Assembly (NCBI GenBank): GCA_020216655.1
Contig: JAIWNU010000066.1
Coordinates: 1-10,000, forward strand
Source: Treponema sp.
GTDB taxonomy: Bacteria > Spirochaetota > Spirochaetia > Treponematales > Breznakiellaceae
DNA: 10,000 nt
Direction: 5' to 3'
The notes under the pieces are model-generated. The model saw only the letters and a program-made list of their open reading frames with translations, searched no databases and was not told the DNA's origin. Of this stretch, positions 1 to 6,519 are shown in pieces. A program made the translations under genes and the position numbers. Positions within the stretch are counted from its first letter, which is position 1; each line of letters opens with the position of its first letter.

Positions 1-737
1 TTATGGCCCGCAGAATGAGCTGGGTTGGCTGTCATGTAAAGGCGGTGGTCGAAATCATGCCCTATCCATCAGGGCTGACCCGAAACATTGTCCAGTGTCT
101 CCATGATTTTAACATTCCACTCTATCTGTCCTGTCAGACCACTAATATTTTCGGTAATGACCGGGTAGAAGGAATTGAAGTAACACCCATGGAGAACGGA
201 GCATTAGTCCCTGAAAAGGCCTTCCGCATTGACTGCGATACGGTACTGCTCTCGGTAGGCTTGGTCCCCGAAAACGAGCTTTCAAAGGATGCGGGGGTTA
301 AATTGCATCCTACCACAAATGGTCCGGTGGTGGATGCTTCCCTTATGACTAATGTGGACGGGATCTTTGCCTGCGGAAACGTACTCCATGTGCATGACTT
401 GGTAGACTGGGTCGCTGAAGAGGCTCGTTTTGCAGGAAAACAGGCCGCCGCATGGCTCCGGGGCGAACGGCCGCTGCACCAGGTGCGGGTTAAGGCCGGG
501 CCTAATGTCCGGTATGCAAATCCGGGGAAACTGGATCCAGCCCGGGATAATAAGGTGTATTTGCGCTCCATGATAGTAAAAAATGACGCTGTGCTCGAGC
601 TTCGCCTTGATAACCGGGTTGTAAAGACGATTAAAAAAGGCCATATACAGCCTTCTGAAATGATTACCCTTACGGTTGGCCCAAAAGATCTGGAAGGCTA
701 TACCGCCGATTCTGCCCTCGAGCTGGCATTAGTGTAG
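1..737 (+). CDS. NAD(P)/FAD-dependent oxidoreductase, C-terminal part (glycerol-operon type), 5' truncated by window
   Basis: This is the C-terminal part of a pyridine-nucleotide-disulphide-type flavoprotein. The reading frame is open at the window edge. The first complete ATG (base 3) falls inside a segment resembling the family's 'MARR(L/M)' helix just after the NAD-binding glycine motif, so it is not the real start, and probably 150-200 N-terminal residues lie outside. In the visible 244 residues, 'CDTVLLSVGLVPENEL' (about 78-93) is the usual strand before the C-terminal FAD contact. 'GIFACGNVLHVHDLVDW' (about 120-136) is the FAD-binding box with GN in place of GD, as is typical of the branch encoded next to DUF1667 proteins. 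A C-terminal beta-rich extension of about 90 residues follows. In that family context the protein is thought to pass electrons in anaerobic glycerol-3-phosphate oxidation together with a GlpA/GlpO-like dehydrogenase, but the upstream partner is not visible here. The stop codon overlaps the Shine-Dalgarno of the next gene. Confidence 0.88.
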   Translation, partial: MARRMSWVGCHVKAVVEIMPYPSGLTRNIVQCLHDFNIPLYLSCQTTNIFGNDRVEGIEVTPMENGALVPEKAFRIDCDTVLLSVGLVPENELSKDAGVKLHPTTNGPVVDASLMTNVDGIFACGNVLHVHDLVDWVAEEARFAGKQAAAWLRGERPLHQVRVKAGPNVRYANPGKLDPARDNKVYLRSMIVKNDAVLELRLDNRVVKTIKKGHIQPSEMITLTVGPKDLEGYTADSALELALV

Positions 738-741
738 GAGG
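736..741 (+). promoter_or_regulatory. Shine-Dalgarno of the DUF1667 gene, overlapping the upstream stop codon
   Basis: AGGAGG lies six bases before the ATG at 748 and shares two bases with the TAG stop (735-737) of the oxidoreductase. This supports the start at 748 and suggests translational coupling of the two genes. Confidence 0.85.
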
Positions 742-747
742 TTCCCG

Positions 748-1167
748 ATGCGCGCATTAACCTGCATCGTTTGTCCCATTGGTTGTTCTCTTTCGGTGAC
801 CGAAACTGAAAAAGGTGAACTGGAGGTTACCGGAAATCGCTGCCCCCGAGGTGCTGCTTATGCGGTAGAAGAAATCACTGCCCCCAAACGGGTCGTTACC
901 GCAACCTGCAGGCTCGGTCCTGCGGGTGCCTGTACTGAATCAGCTTCCTCTGATCCAATCTATCAGCGGATGCGCCGCCATGGGCTCTGCGATCCCCGCA
1001 GGCTCCCTGTAAAGACAAGTGCTCCCTGCCCAAAGGAGTATATTAACGAGCTCCTTAAAGATATATATAAAATCCAGGTGCAGCCACCGGTAAAACGGGG
1101 AGATGTGATTATAAAAAACTGGAAAAATCTGGGTCTAGACGTAATAGCGGTCCGCGCTCTAGACTAG
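748..1167 (+). CDS. DUF1667 (COG3862-like) cysteine-rich protein of the glycerol oxidation operon
   Basis: This 139-residue protein begins with the cysteine cluster characteristic of DUF1667: 'CIVCPIGC' at residues 6-13 (C6, C9, C13), followed by 'GNRCPRG' with C32. The C-terminal part has the family's 'PVKTSAPCPKE' segment (87-97) and a 'PVKRGDVII' stretch. Family members are usually encoded directly after the FAD oxidoreductase and a GlpO-like glycerol-3-phosphate dehydrogenase. Their biochemical role is not established, and metal or Fe-S binding by the CxxC-type cysteines is inferred. Unusually, residues about 54-85 hold an extra segment with C54, C62 and C81 where I recall typical members having a short loop. 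The total is eight cysteines, the eighth being C94. The start is supported by a strong Shine-Dalgarno, and the gap to the next gene is 4 bases. Confidence 0.85.
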   Translation: MRALTCIVCPIGCSLSVTETEKGELEVTGNRCPRGAAYAVEEITAPKRVVTATCRLGPAGACTESASSDPIYQRMRRHGLCDPRRLPVKTSAPCPKEYINELLKDIYKIQVQPPVKRGDVIIKNWKNLGLDVIAVRALD

Positions 1168-1171
1168 GGCT

Positions 1172-1624
1172 ATGGAATTTGATGCAAAAGACCCCGCCAG
1201 TTTCTGGCGGGACTACGAGCTCCGATATGGAGAAAAAGTCCTTGCCCATGCACTGGGCTGTTATATGACCGGTTGGGATGAGTTCCAGGGACCCCTCTGG
1301 GGCCTCCTTATCGCCACCGACGGAGGCTTCCGCTTTCACCATTTCCCCCATGAAGGGTGGATACAGCTTTTAAGCCGTATGTCAGGCGGCGGTGGCTCGG
1401 CCCCCAGTGAAAAAACAATTTTTATACCCCAAAATCAAATTCTTGATATCCAGTTGTTGATAGAAAAATCCTGGCTGCGGAAGCTCCTCACCGCTTCGCC
1501 GCCGCAGCTAGCCCTGCGGTTCTTAAAAAACGACGGAACCGAAGGGCTCCTGCTCGCGGAAACCGACAAGACAGCCATGCCTGTTGTCCAAGCCCTGAAA
1601 GGACAGTTTACTCATCAATCCTGA
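1172..1624 (+). CDS. Unrecognised 150-residue protein, last gene of the plus-strand operon
   Basis: I do not recognise a family. The protein is soluble-looking, with no signal peptide or membrane segment. It is tryptophan-rich (W12, W35, W43, W63, W101) and contains a histidine cluster 'FHHFPHEGW' (55-63), a glycine run 'SGGGGS' (71-76) and alternating hydrophobic strands ('WGLLIAT', 'KTIFIP', 'QLALRFLKNDGTEGLLLAE') ending in an amphipathic helix. A small beta-barrel of PH-like type is possible from this pattern but is only a guess. The start has no clear Shine-Dalgarno. It lies 4 bases after the DUF1667 stop, so coupled translation is likely. Its last 17 bases overlap the 3' end of the converging peptidase gene. 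Codon use resembles the neighbours, which supports a real gene. Whether it serves glycerol metabolism is unknown. Confidence 0.7.
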   Translation: MEFDAKDPASFWRDYELRYGEKVLAHALGCYMTGWDEFQGPLWGLLIATDGGFRFHHFPHEGWIQLLSRMSGGGGSAPSEKTIFIPQNQILDIQLLIEKSWLRKLLTASPPQLALRFLKNDGTEGLLLAETDKTAMPVVQALKGQFTHQS

Positions 1625-1634
1625 TGATTCGGGC
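1592..1634. other. Interrupted inverted repeat spanning the two converging stop codons
   Basis: TCATCA (1612-1617) pairs with TGATGA (1622-1627) around a 4-base loop. An outer arm, GCCC plus GAA (1592-1595, 1597-1599), pairs with TTC plus GGGC (1628-1634), leaving a bulged T1596 and a 12-base left bulge. No T-run follows on either strand, so it is not a standard intrinsic terminator. It lies where both convergent transcripts end and could weakly help termination or stabilise 3' ends. It is also constrained by coding on both strands and may be chance. Confidence 0.3.
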
Positions 1635-2750
1635 ATTGGTGAGCTGTTCAAGGTCGTCTTCAACTAATATAAAATCGTTTTCGAGCCTGCAGCCACCGTG
1701 GACCGGGTCATACAGGCCCGGTTCCAGGGTAAAGACCATTCCATTTTTAAAGATCCAATCGTTGTCGGACCTGTTTCGTATGACCGGAGCTTCATGGGCT
1801 TCTAGTCCGATACCATGACCTAAGGCATGGGGCATTTTCTTTTTAGCCTTTTCAAAAAACTTGTCCACCGCTTCTGCCACATCCTTGGTGGCAGCTTTGT
1901 ATTTCACCATAGAAACCGCAAGATGATAGGCCTTTTCCACCAGTGTAAGCATCCGCTCCTGGGTCCGGTTAAGGGGTCCGCGGGCAACGGTAATGGTGAC
2001 ATCGGTGGTATAGCCTTCATATTTCAGGCCAAAATCGATGATCGAAAGTCCGGGGCCGGTGAAGGCTGCTCCGGTATAGGCCGGAAAGGCATGGATGCCG
2101 AAACTCCGTGTGGGACCAGCAACCAGGGTCTCAAAACCGGTGCCTTCACAGCCCCGGAGCCGAGCCTGCCGTTCAATGAAGAGGGCCACATCGGCTTCGG
2201 TTTCAAATTTATTGTTCCGAATCTCCTGCTCTAGAGCGTCGATAACTTCATTGGTGATAGCCGCTGCCTTACGATAAATAGTTACTTCACTATATAATTT
2301 TACAGCCCGTCTCTGTTGTAATATGGAAAAGCTGCCGTCTTCCCTGCAGAGTATGTCATAGTCCGGAAAGGCATCTACATACCGGAGAAAAGAGGGGTAG
2401 GATGTGGTCGGCGGGATTTCGATTCGGCTCCCCGGCTGAATATGGAGGATCTCAATAGCTCCCTTAAGTGCCTTGTACGGGTTTCTTTCAAAATCCGTGT
2501 AGGGCACAATTTTGATATCGATACCCTCATCATGCTTCACATATTGGTTTGCAACGTTAATATCCCAGGGAACGAGCAAAATGGATGGTTCAGGCCCGGT
2601 CGCAAAAAAGGCAAGGGCATCACCGGGATGATTGGTGAAGAACCGGACTGTTGGATCCCGCCGCCCTTCAAAGTCTTCAGCAACTAAAAGGGCAACGCCG
2701 TTTTCTGTTAAATAACTGGATATTTTGTTAAAACTATCGTAATCAATCAT
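1608..2750 (-). CDS. M24 family metallopeptidase (aminopeptidase P / Xaa-Pro dipeptidase-like)
   Basis: The 380 residues have the two-domain layout of aminopeptidase P-like enzymes: a creatinase-type N-terminal domain (about 1-145) and a pita-bread catalytic domain (about 150-380). All five expected metal ligands are visible: D239 in 'IIDFG', D250 in 'GYTTDV', H312 in 'HALGHGIGLEAHE', E343 in 'TLEPGLYD' and E357 in 'CRLENDF'. H220 and H319 match the substrate-side histidines of the family. Such enzymes remove N-terminal residues before proline or cleave Xaa-Pro dipeptides in the cytoplasm, using two Mn or Co ions. Exact specificity cannot be read from sequence. It is the last gene of the minus-strand operon. 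Its ATG is 3 bases after the threonine aldolase stop with no strong Shine-Dalgarno, which suggests coupling. The 3' end overlaps the convergent plus-strand gene. Confidence 0.93.
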   Translation of the reverse strand: MIDYDSFNKISSYLTENGVALLVAEDFEGRRDPTVRFFTNHPGDALAFFATGPEPSILLVPWDINVANQYVKHDEGIDIKIVPYTDFERNPYKALKGAIEILHIQPGSRIEIPPTTSYPSFLRYVDAFPDYDILCREDGSFSILQQRRAVKLYSEVTIYRKAAAITNEVIDALEQEIRNNKFETEADVALFIERQARLRGCEGTGFETLVAGPTRSFGIHAFPAYTGAAFTGPGLSIIDFGLKYEGYTTDVTITVARGPLNRTQERMLTLVEKAYHLAVSMVKYKAATKDVAEAVDKFFEKAKKKMPHALGHGIGLEAHEAPVIRNRSDNDWIFKNGMVFTLEPGLYDPVHGGCRLENDFILVEDDLEQLTNARIIRIDE

Positions 2751-2753
2751 AGC

Positions 2754-3788
2754 TTATTGTACAGTTGTCATTGCTTGCTTGCAAGCTCTTACTATGGTCT
2801 CAATGTCTTCGTCGCTGATCCAATAGTGGGTCACAAAACGGAAGTTTCCCTGTTCAGGCGGATTTGCGAGAATGTTGTGGTTTTTAAGCACATCGATAAA
2901 CTGACGGCCCTTTTCCTCTGATGCAAGGGCGGGTACAGAAAAGAACACCATGTTGATGTCCAGCCGGTCGGTGGCGACCTGTACGCCCGGTATGACGGCG
3001 AGCCCCTGGGCGAGGCGCCGGGCCCGGCGGTGGTCCTCTTTGAGCCGGCCTGTCATGGTGGTAAGGGCCAGGATGCCCGCCGCGGAAAGTATGCCCGCCT
3101 GACGCATGCCCCCGCCCATGATTTTCCGGTTCCGCCGGGCCCGGTCTATAAATTCCTTTGGACCTGCGAGCATGGAACCTACTGGTGCGCAGAGCCCCTT
3201 GGATAGACAAAACATCACCGAGTCTGTATAGGCAGCGATATTTTTTGCATCAACTTCAAGGGCCGTTGCAGCGTTAAAGAGGCGGGCTCCATCAAGATGT
3301 ACCGGTATTTTATGCTTCTGGGCAATTGCATAGACCGCTTCCATGTGTTCCAAGGGTACCACGGTGCCGGCAGAATGGGCGTTTTCCATGCAGATCAACG
3401 AGGTCGCTGGATAGTGAATATCGGTGCCCCGGATACGTTTTTCTATATCCTCAGGAGCAAGCATCCCCGTGGGGGCCGGGAGCGGCCTCGTTTGAACGCC
3501 CGCAATGACTGAGGCTGCCCCTGCTTCGTGCTGGATAATGTGGCAGTCTTCGCTAAGTAGCACTTCACTTCCCCGTTTGCACCAGGTAAAGAGGGCAAGC
3601 TGATTACCGAAGGTTCCAGAGGGGACAAAGAGGGCTGCTTCCTTGCCGACCATGGAAGCAGCTAGGCCTTCGAGCTCATTCACTGTTGGGTCATCCCCAT
3701 ATACATCATCCCCAACTTCCGCATTCGCCATAGCCTGCCGCATTTCGGGTGTGGGTTTTGTTACCGTATCGCTCCGTACATCAATCAT
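2754..3788 (-). CDS. ltaE: Low-specificity L-threonine aldolase (PLP-dependent)
   Basis: This 344-residue fold-type I PLP enzyme should split L-threonine or allo-threonine into glycine and acetaldehyde. It shows the family N-terminus '[20 protein letters not shown]', the phosphate-binding 'PSGTFGN' (56-62), and the ring-stacking H83 in '[11 protein letters not shown]'. It also has 'MENAHS' (134-139) with H138, '[11 protein letters not shown]' with D166 and R169 for the PLP pyridine nitrogen and carboxylate side, and the Schiff-base lysine K197 in '[12 protein letters not shown]'. 'MGGGMRQAG' follows, as in known aldolases. Length and motifs match Thermotoga-type enzymes as I remember them. 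The start ATG overlaps the upstream glycosyltransferase stop as ATGA, so translation is coupled. The gene lies between a glycosyltransferase and a peptidase, with a plausible shared role with the latter in amino-acid catabolism. The symbol is by family analogy. Confidence 0.94.
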   Translation of the reverse strand: MIDVRSDTVTKPTPEMRQAMANAEVGDDVYGDDPTVNELEGLAASMVGKEAALFVPSGTFGNQLALFTWCKRGSEVLLSEDCHIIQHEAGAASVIAGVQTRPLPAPTGMLAPEDIEKRIRGTDIHYPATSLICMENAHSAGTVVPLEHMEAVYAIAQKHKIPVHLDGARLFNAATALEVDAKNIAAYTDSVMFCLSKGLCAPVGSMLAGPKEFIDRARRNRKIMGGGMRQAGILSAAGILALTTMTGRLKEDHRRARRLAQGLAVIPGVQVATDRLDINMVFFSVPALASEEKGRQFIDVLKNHNILANPPEQGNFRFVTHYWISDEDIETIVRACKQAMTTVQ

Positions 3789-4948
3789 GGCCTACCGCCT
3801 TTTTGTTCAATCAATTCTAAATAGAGGTCTTCAAATTGGCTTGATATGGTGCTCCAATCGTACATTTTGAATACATTTTCTTGTCCCTGACGTGCCCGGG
3901 CGAGTCGTTCTTCTCTGTGTTGGAATGCATACTGAATTTGGTTTGCAAGGGCTTCGGGATTTTTAGGCGGTACGAGCCAACCGCCTCCGGTTTTTTGAAT
4001 TACTTCGTTGACCCCGGGCATATCCGAGACAATCAGAGGAACACCCATGGCGAGGGCTTCCAACTGTACAATGCCAAAGGCTTCGAGTCGTACAAAGGAA
4101 GGCAGAATGAAAAGACTGGAAGAACTGTAATATTCAAACAGTTCATCATCTTCCACTTGACCAGCAAATGTAACCATTTCTTCGAGTTTATGATTAGAAA
4201 CGAAAAGTTTGAGGCTGAGTAATTCTTCACCTGAGCCGACGATGGTTAGATGGGCTTGTTGGCCCCGTGTTTTAAGAATATCCATAGCCTGGAGTAAAAA
4301 CCAAAGGCCCTTGGTCGCCACTAAACGTCCGACAAAAAGTATTTCGAACTCTTTTCGCACACAACCCCGATCTTCGCATTGTTTTAATTTTTCTTTATAT
4401 ACAGATGTATGGATACCAATAGGAATGACCTTGTAAGAGAATTCTTTAAGAGTTTCTGATGTTTCTGCATAGGTTTTTGTTGTTGCAACTATCTTATCAA
4501 TTTTCTTTAAATGAAGTCTTGTTGATTTATAAAAATAGCGATCTAAAAGCTGTTTCGGCTCATTTGGAATCTCAATAGCCCCTAAACGATCTGGGATTTC
4601 GATATCACAGTGATAGGTAAGTACTTGAGGAATATGACGCATTTTTGCCGCATGATTTAAAAAATAAAATGGCGGAGCATGTGAATGGATGATATCCATA
4701 GATCTGAGTAGTCCCCTCGGCTGTGGTGCAAGTAATGGTGAATAGGTAGGGCCCCATACTGCAGGGATACGAACTACCTGGACCATGCTTTCTGGATCTT
4801 GCTGAACCGGACCTGGAAAATGAGAAAAGATGGTAACCCGGTGGCCCCGTTCAGCAAGGGCATATGAAAGATCGTGAACATACCGTTCAGTTCCGCCTTT
4901 GTGGGGAAAATAAAAAGAAGAAAGCATTGCAATTTGGAGTTTTTTCAT
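3785..4948 (-). CDS. Glycosyltransferase family 4 (GT-B fold)
   Basis: The 387-residue protein is a retaining GT4-type enzyme using a nucleotide-sugar donor. The N-terminal Rossmann half starts with '[17 protein letters not shown]' (12-28), the glycine loop of the family, followed by '[10 protein letters not shown]' (85-94) and '[10 protein letters not shown]' (110-119). The C-terminal half has '[10 protein letters not shown]' (205-214), supplying R208 and K213 for the donor phosphate, then 'TIVGSGEE' and the E-x7-E element from E289 to E297 in '[20 protein letters not shown]'. There is no signal peptide or strong membrane span, so it should act at the cytoplasmic face. The start is supported by a Shine-Dalgarno. 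It follows a YbhN-like membrane protein by 28 bases, which suggests a membrane glycolipid or lipid-linked sugar product. The acceptor and sugar cannot be told from sequence. Confidence 0.92.
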   Translation of the reverse strand: MKKLQIAMLSSFYFPHKGGTERYVHDLSYALAERGHRVTIFSHFPGPVQQDPESMVQVVRIPAVWGPTYSPLLAPQPRGLLRSMDIIHSHAPPFYFLNHAAKMRHIPQVLTYHCDIEIPDRLGAIEIPNEPKQLLDRYFYKSTRLHLKKIDKIVATTKTYAETSETLKEFSYKVIPIGIHTSVYKEKLKQCEDRGCVRKEFEILFVGRLVATKGLWFLLQAMDILKTRGQQAHLTIVGSGEELLSLKLFVSNHKLEEMVTFAGQVEDDELFEYYSSSSLFILPSFVRLEAFGIVQLEALAMGVPLIVSDMPGVNEVIQKTGGGWLVPPKNPEALANQIQYAFQHREERLARARQGQENVFKMYDWSTISSQFEDLYLELIEQKGGRP

Positions 4949-4956
4949 ATAGAGGG

Positions 4957-4965
4957 ATCTCCTTT
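4957..4965 (-). promoter_or_regulatory. Shine-Dalgarno of the GT4 gene
   Basis: AAAGGAGAT on the minus strand ends 8 bases before the ATG at 4948. It is the clearest ribosome site inside the four-gene operon and fixes the glycosyltransferase start. Confidence 0.8.
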
Positions 4966-4976
4966 GGAGCTCATTT

Positions 4977-6032
4977 TTAGACGCTGGTAATCAATTTTTT
5001 CTGGTTTTTGTCGTGAATGTATGAATGTACAAAGAAAATGCCGAGGCCAAAGAGAATATGCAGGTAATAGGTAGCAAAACGCCAGAGGACAATGGCTACG
5101 GTGGTGGCTGCCGGGGCGTTATTCATACCGGAAAATATCCAAATATAGGAGCCTTCGATGCTGCCGCTTCCACCGGGGGTCGGTATGTAATAAATAACTA
5201 AATTGATGATTACAAAGGTTGCCATGACATGAAAAAACGTGGATTCGATCGGTGTAAGCCGCCAGAGAACATAATAAACAGAAAAGGCCTGTAAGGTGAG
5301 GTTGAATAGACCAAGAAGCAAATCTGCTATCATGATGATGGTTTTTTCTGCCCATAGAAAGCCGACTTCTTCTTTCAGTGAAGTTGCCCAGTTATGGAAC
5401 ACCTCTGCCCAGTCTTCCTTTTTGAGCTTTTTTCCAAGCCAATGGCCGAACCGTGTTTTCTGAAACTTGAGTACAAAGCGGCTGATGGTGTCTGGTTTTA
5501 TCAGGGTGAAGAGAAAAAACAAGCTCATGGCGAGGGATACAATAAAACCAATATACATGGGCTCCCGGCCGATTTTCATGGAGTTTGCAAGACCAACAGC
5601 GGTTGGAATGCTGATCATAAAAATAAAAAAGGCGGTAAACATGAACTCCACATGGCGGGAAAGTACAATATTGGTAGCTTTTTTACTATCAATTCCAATG
5701 GATGTCAGGTGCAGAATTTGGAAGGGCTGTCCGCCTGACGAAAAGGGTGTGAGGTTGGAAAAGAGACTTACATTAACGCTGTTATAAAAGGCTTCCCAGA
5801 GGGGGATGCGAATGTTGAATTGCCATAGCACCATAATCAATCTGATTGAATCAACTACATAAATAATAAAATAACAGACAAAGGGGACGAGAACGATGCT
5901 GTAGTCTACTTTTTTTATTGCACCGACAATGTCATTAAAATCCATTAAAAAGGCAATACCTAAATTGGCAAGGAATCCAATCAGAACAGCCAAGAACATG
6001 GATCTGATTAGTTTTTTTCGTTCCGCATTCAT
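4977..6032 (-). CDS. YbhN/UPF0104-type multi-spanning membrane protein (lysylphosphatidylglycerol synthase TM region / flippase-like)
   Basis: This integral membrane protein has about eight hydrophobic spans and no catalytic domain. Counting from the ATG at 6032 (351 residues), it has the two family signatures: 'PFSSGGQP' at 96-103 after the third span and 'IPTPGGSGSIEGSY' at 283-296. The family corresponds to the membrane half of MprF-type proteins and is thought to move or bind lipids; lysyl transfer is not expected because the soluble synthase domain is absent. An ATG at 6056 is also in frame and would give 359 residues. I prefer 6032 because a good promoter (-35 at 6068-6073, -10 at 6045-6050) would start RNA near 6038, downstream of 6056, and because it gives a positively charged N-terminus 'MNAERKKLIRS' before span one. 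Neither start has a Shine-Dalgarno. It is the first gene of the operon, followed after 28 bases by the GT4 gene. Confidence 0.88.
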   Translation of the reverse strand: MNAERKKLIRSMFLAVLIGFLANLGIAFLMDFNDIVGAIKKVDYSIVLVPFVCYFIIYVVDSIRLIMVLWQFNIRIPLWEAFYNSVNVSLFSNLTPFSSGGQPFQILHLTSIGIDSKKATNIVLSRHVEFMFTAFFIFMISIPTAVGLANSMKIGREPMYIGFIVSLAMSLFFLFTLIKPDTISRFVLKFQKTRFGHWLGKKLKKEDWAEVFHNWATSLKEEVGFLWAEKTIIMIADLLLGLFNLTLQAFSVYYVLWRLTPIESTFFHVMATFVIINLVIYYIPTPGGSGSIEGSYIWIFSGMNNAPAATTVAIVLWRFATYYLHILFGLGIFFVHSYIHDKNQKKLITSV

Positions 6033-6040
6033 GATATGAT

Positions 6041-6049
6041 TGCTATAGT
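6041..6049 (+). promoter_or_regulatory. Extended -10 promoter of the cupin gene
   Basis: TGCTATAGT is a perfect TGn extended -10 followed by TATAGT. The -35 position (about 6021-6026, TTCCGC) is poor, as is common for extended -10 promoters. The predicted RNA start is near 6056, giving a leader of about 40 bases that carries the Shine-Dalgarno. Confidence 0.5.
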
Positions 6050-6061
6050 ACACCATAGTAC
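6045..6061. repeat. Short direct repeat ATAGTAC x2, 10-base period, in the divergent promoter
   Basis: ATAGTAC occurs at 6045-6051 and again at 6055-6061, in the same orientation and one helical turn apart. The first copy is inside the shared -10 region and the second is next to the predicted cupin start point. It could be an operator for a regulator or chance in an AT-rich promoter. Confidence 0.35.
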
Positions 6062-6073
6062 GGCGTATTTCAA
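6045..6073 (-). promoter_or_regulatory. Sigma-70-type promoter of the flippase-GT-aldolase-peptidase operon
   Basis: On the minus strand, TTGAAA (6073-6068) and TACTAT (6050-6045) are separated by exactly 17 bases, with TG directly before the -10. Transcription should begin near 6038, leaving a leader of only about six bases before the ATG at 6032. The -10 lies on the same base pairs as the plus-strand cupin -10. Confidence 0.6.
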
Positions 6074-6083
6074 TTCAACGAAT

Positions 6084-6090
6084 AAGGAGG
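6084..6090 (+). promoter_or_regulatory. Shine-Dalgarno that fixes the cupin start
   Basis: AAGGAGG ends five bases before the ATG at 6096. An in-frame ATG at 6036 would add 20 residues but has no ribosome site and lies upstream of the predicted RNA start, so 6096 is chosen. Confidence 0.88.
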
Positions 6091-6095
6091 CCAAG

Positions 6096-6440
6096 ATGAT
6101 TATTCATCGTCATGAAATGAAGGTAGAACTTAAGGAACGGATGCGTGACGGAGAAGGTACGACCACTCTTGTGCATCTAGTAGATGGCTCCACTATGAAA
6201 AACGCGCGCCTGCTTTCGGAAGTGACCCTGCCCCCGGGAGCTTCAATTGGTGAGCACCGGCATGATTCGGAGACTGAATATTATATTATTTTGGAAGGAA
6301 ATGGCCTTGTGAAGGATAACGGGGTTGATAAGCCGGTGAAAGCAGGCGATGTGGTGGTTACCGGTGATGGTGCAAGCCACAGTATTAAAAATACCGGGGC
6401 GGAACCGCTGAAACTGATTGCAGTTATCATTACCTACTAA
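6096..6440 (+). CDS. Small single-domain cupin protein
   Basis: The 114-residue protein is a single cupin barrel. Motif 1 is 'GEHRHDSETEYYIILEGNG' (52-70), giving candidate metal ligands H54, H56 and E61. Motif 2 is 'GDVVVTGDGASHSIKN' (84-99), giving H95. The four-residue 3-His/1-Glu metal set is therefore intact. Single-domain cupins of this kind bind metal and act as small-molecule enzymes, isomerases or sugar/ligand binders, and the substrate cannot be named. It has no signal peptide and is likely cytoplasmic. The gene stands alone on the plus strand, divergent from the flippase operon and convergent with leuS. The shared promoter region suggests linked regulation with the flippase operon, which is inference. 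Confidence 0.9.
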   Translation: MIIHRHEMKVELKERMRDGEGTTTLVHLVDGSTMKNARLLSEVTLPPGASIGEHRHDSETEYYIILEGNGLVKDNGVDKPVKAGDVVVTGDGASHSIKNTGAEPLKLIAVIITY

Positions 6441-6451
6441 GTAATCGCTGA

Positions 6452-6468
6452 AGCCCGATCTATGGGCT
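6452..6468. other. Small inverted repeat between cupin and the leuS terminator
   Basis: AGCCC (6452-6456) and GGGCT (6464-6468) form a 5-bp stem with a 7-base loop. On the plus strand it is followed by a run of A, not T, so it is not a clear cupin terminator. On the minus strand it lies just beyond the T-run of the leuS terminator. Confidence 0.3.
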
Positions 6469-6503
6469 AAAAAAAAGACCGGACAGCGGTCGCCGCCCGG
6501 TCT
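6469..6503 (-). terminator. Intrinsic terminator of leuS
   Basis: Read on the minus strand, AGACCGG (6503-6497) pairs with CCGGTCT (6482-6476). An inner GCGG/CCGC stem (6496-6493 with 6489-6486) closes a 3-base loop, with a 3-base bulge on one side. Eight T residues (6476-6469) follow directly. The hairpin begins 16 bases after the leuS stop. On the plus strand the same hairpin lacks a good T-run, so it would end cupin transcripts only weakly. Confidence 0.9.
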
Positions 6504-6519
6504 GTTCATCATTTAAGGC

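Noticed and set aside
134..571. Minus-strand open frame (145 codons) opposite the flavoprotein
   Set aside because: The plus-strand frame has clear FAD-oxidoreductase motifs over the same bases, and the minus-strand translation is Ser/Thr/Pro-rich noise.
1384..1400. GGC/GGT-rich run in the unrecognised gene as a possible repeat expansion
   Set aside because: Only a short Ser-Gly linker (SGGGGS) is encoded, too short to count as a repeat array.
1827..2234. Plus-strand open frame (135 codons) opposite the M24 peptidase
   Set aside because: It is antisense to a gene with all five metal ligands intact, has low-complexity composition and no start signals.
3189..3220. Cysteine next to the PLP-lysine motif of threonine aldolase (SKGLCAP rather than SKGLGAP) as an odd substitution
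   Set aside because: As I recall, Thermotoga-type threonine aldolases carry the same [10 protein letters not shown] motif, so it is a normal variant.
3785..3800. Possible frameshift where the GT4 and threonine aldolase frames overlap
   Set aside because: The ATGA overlap is an ordinary coupled stop/start; both proteins are complete with normal N- and C-termini.
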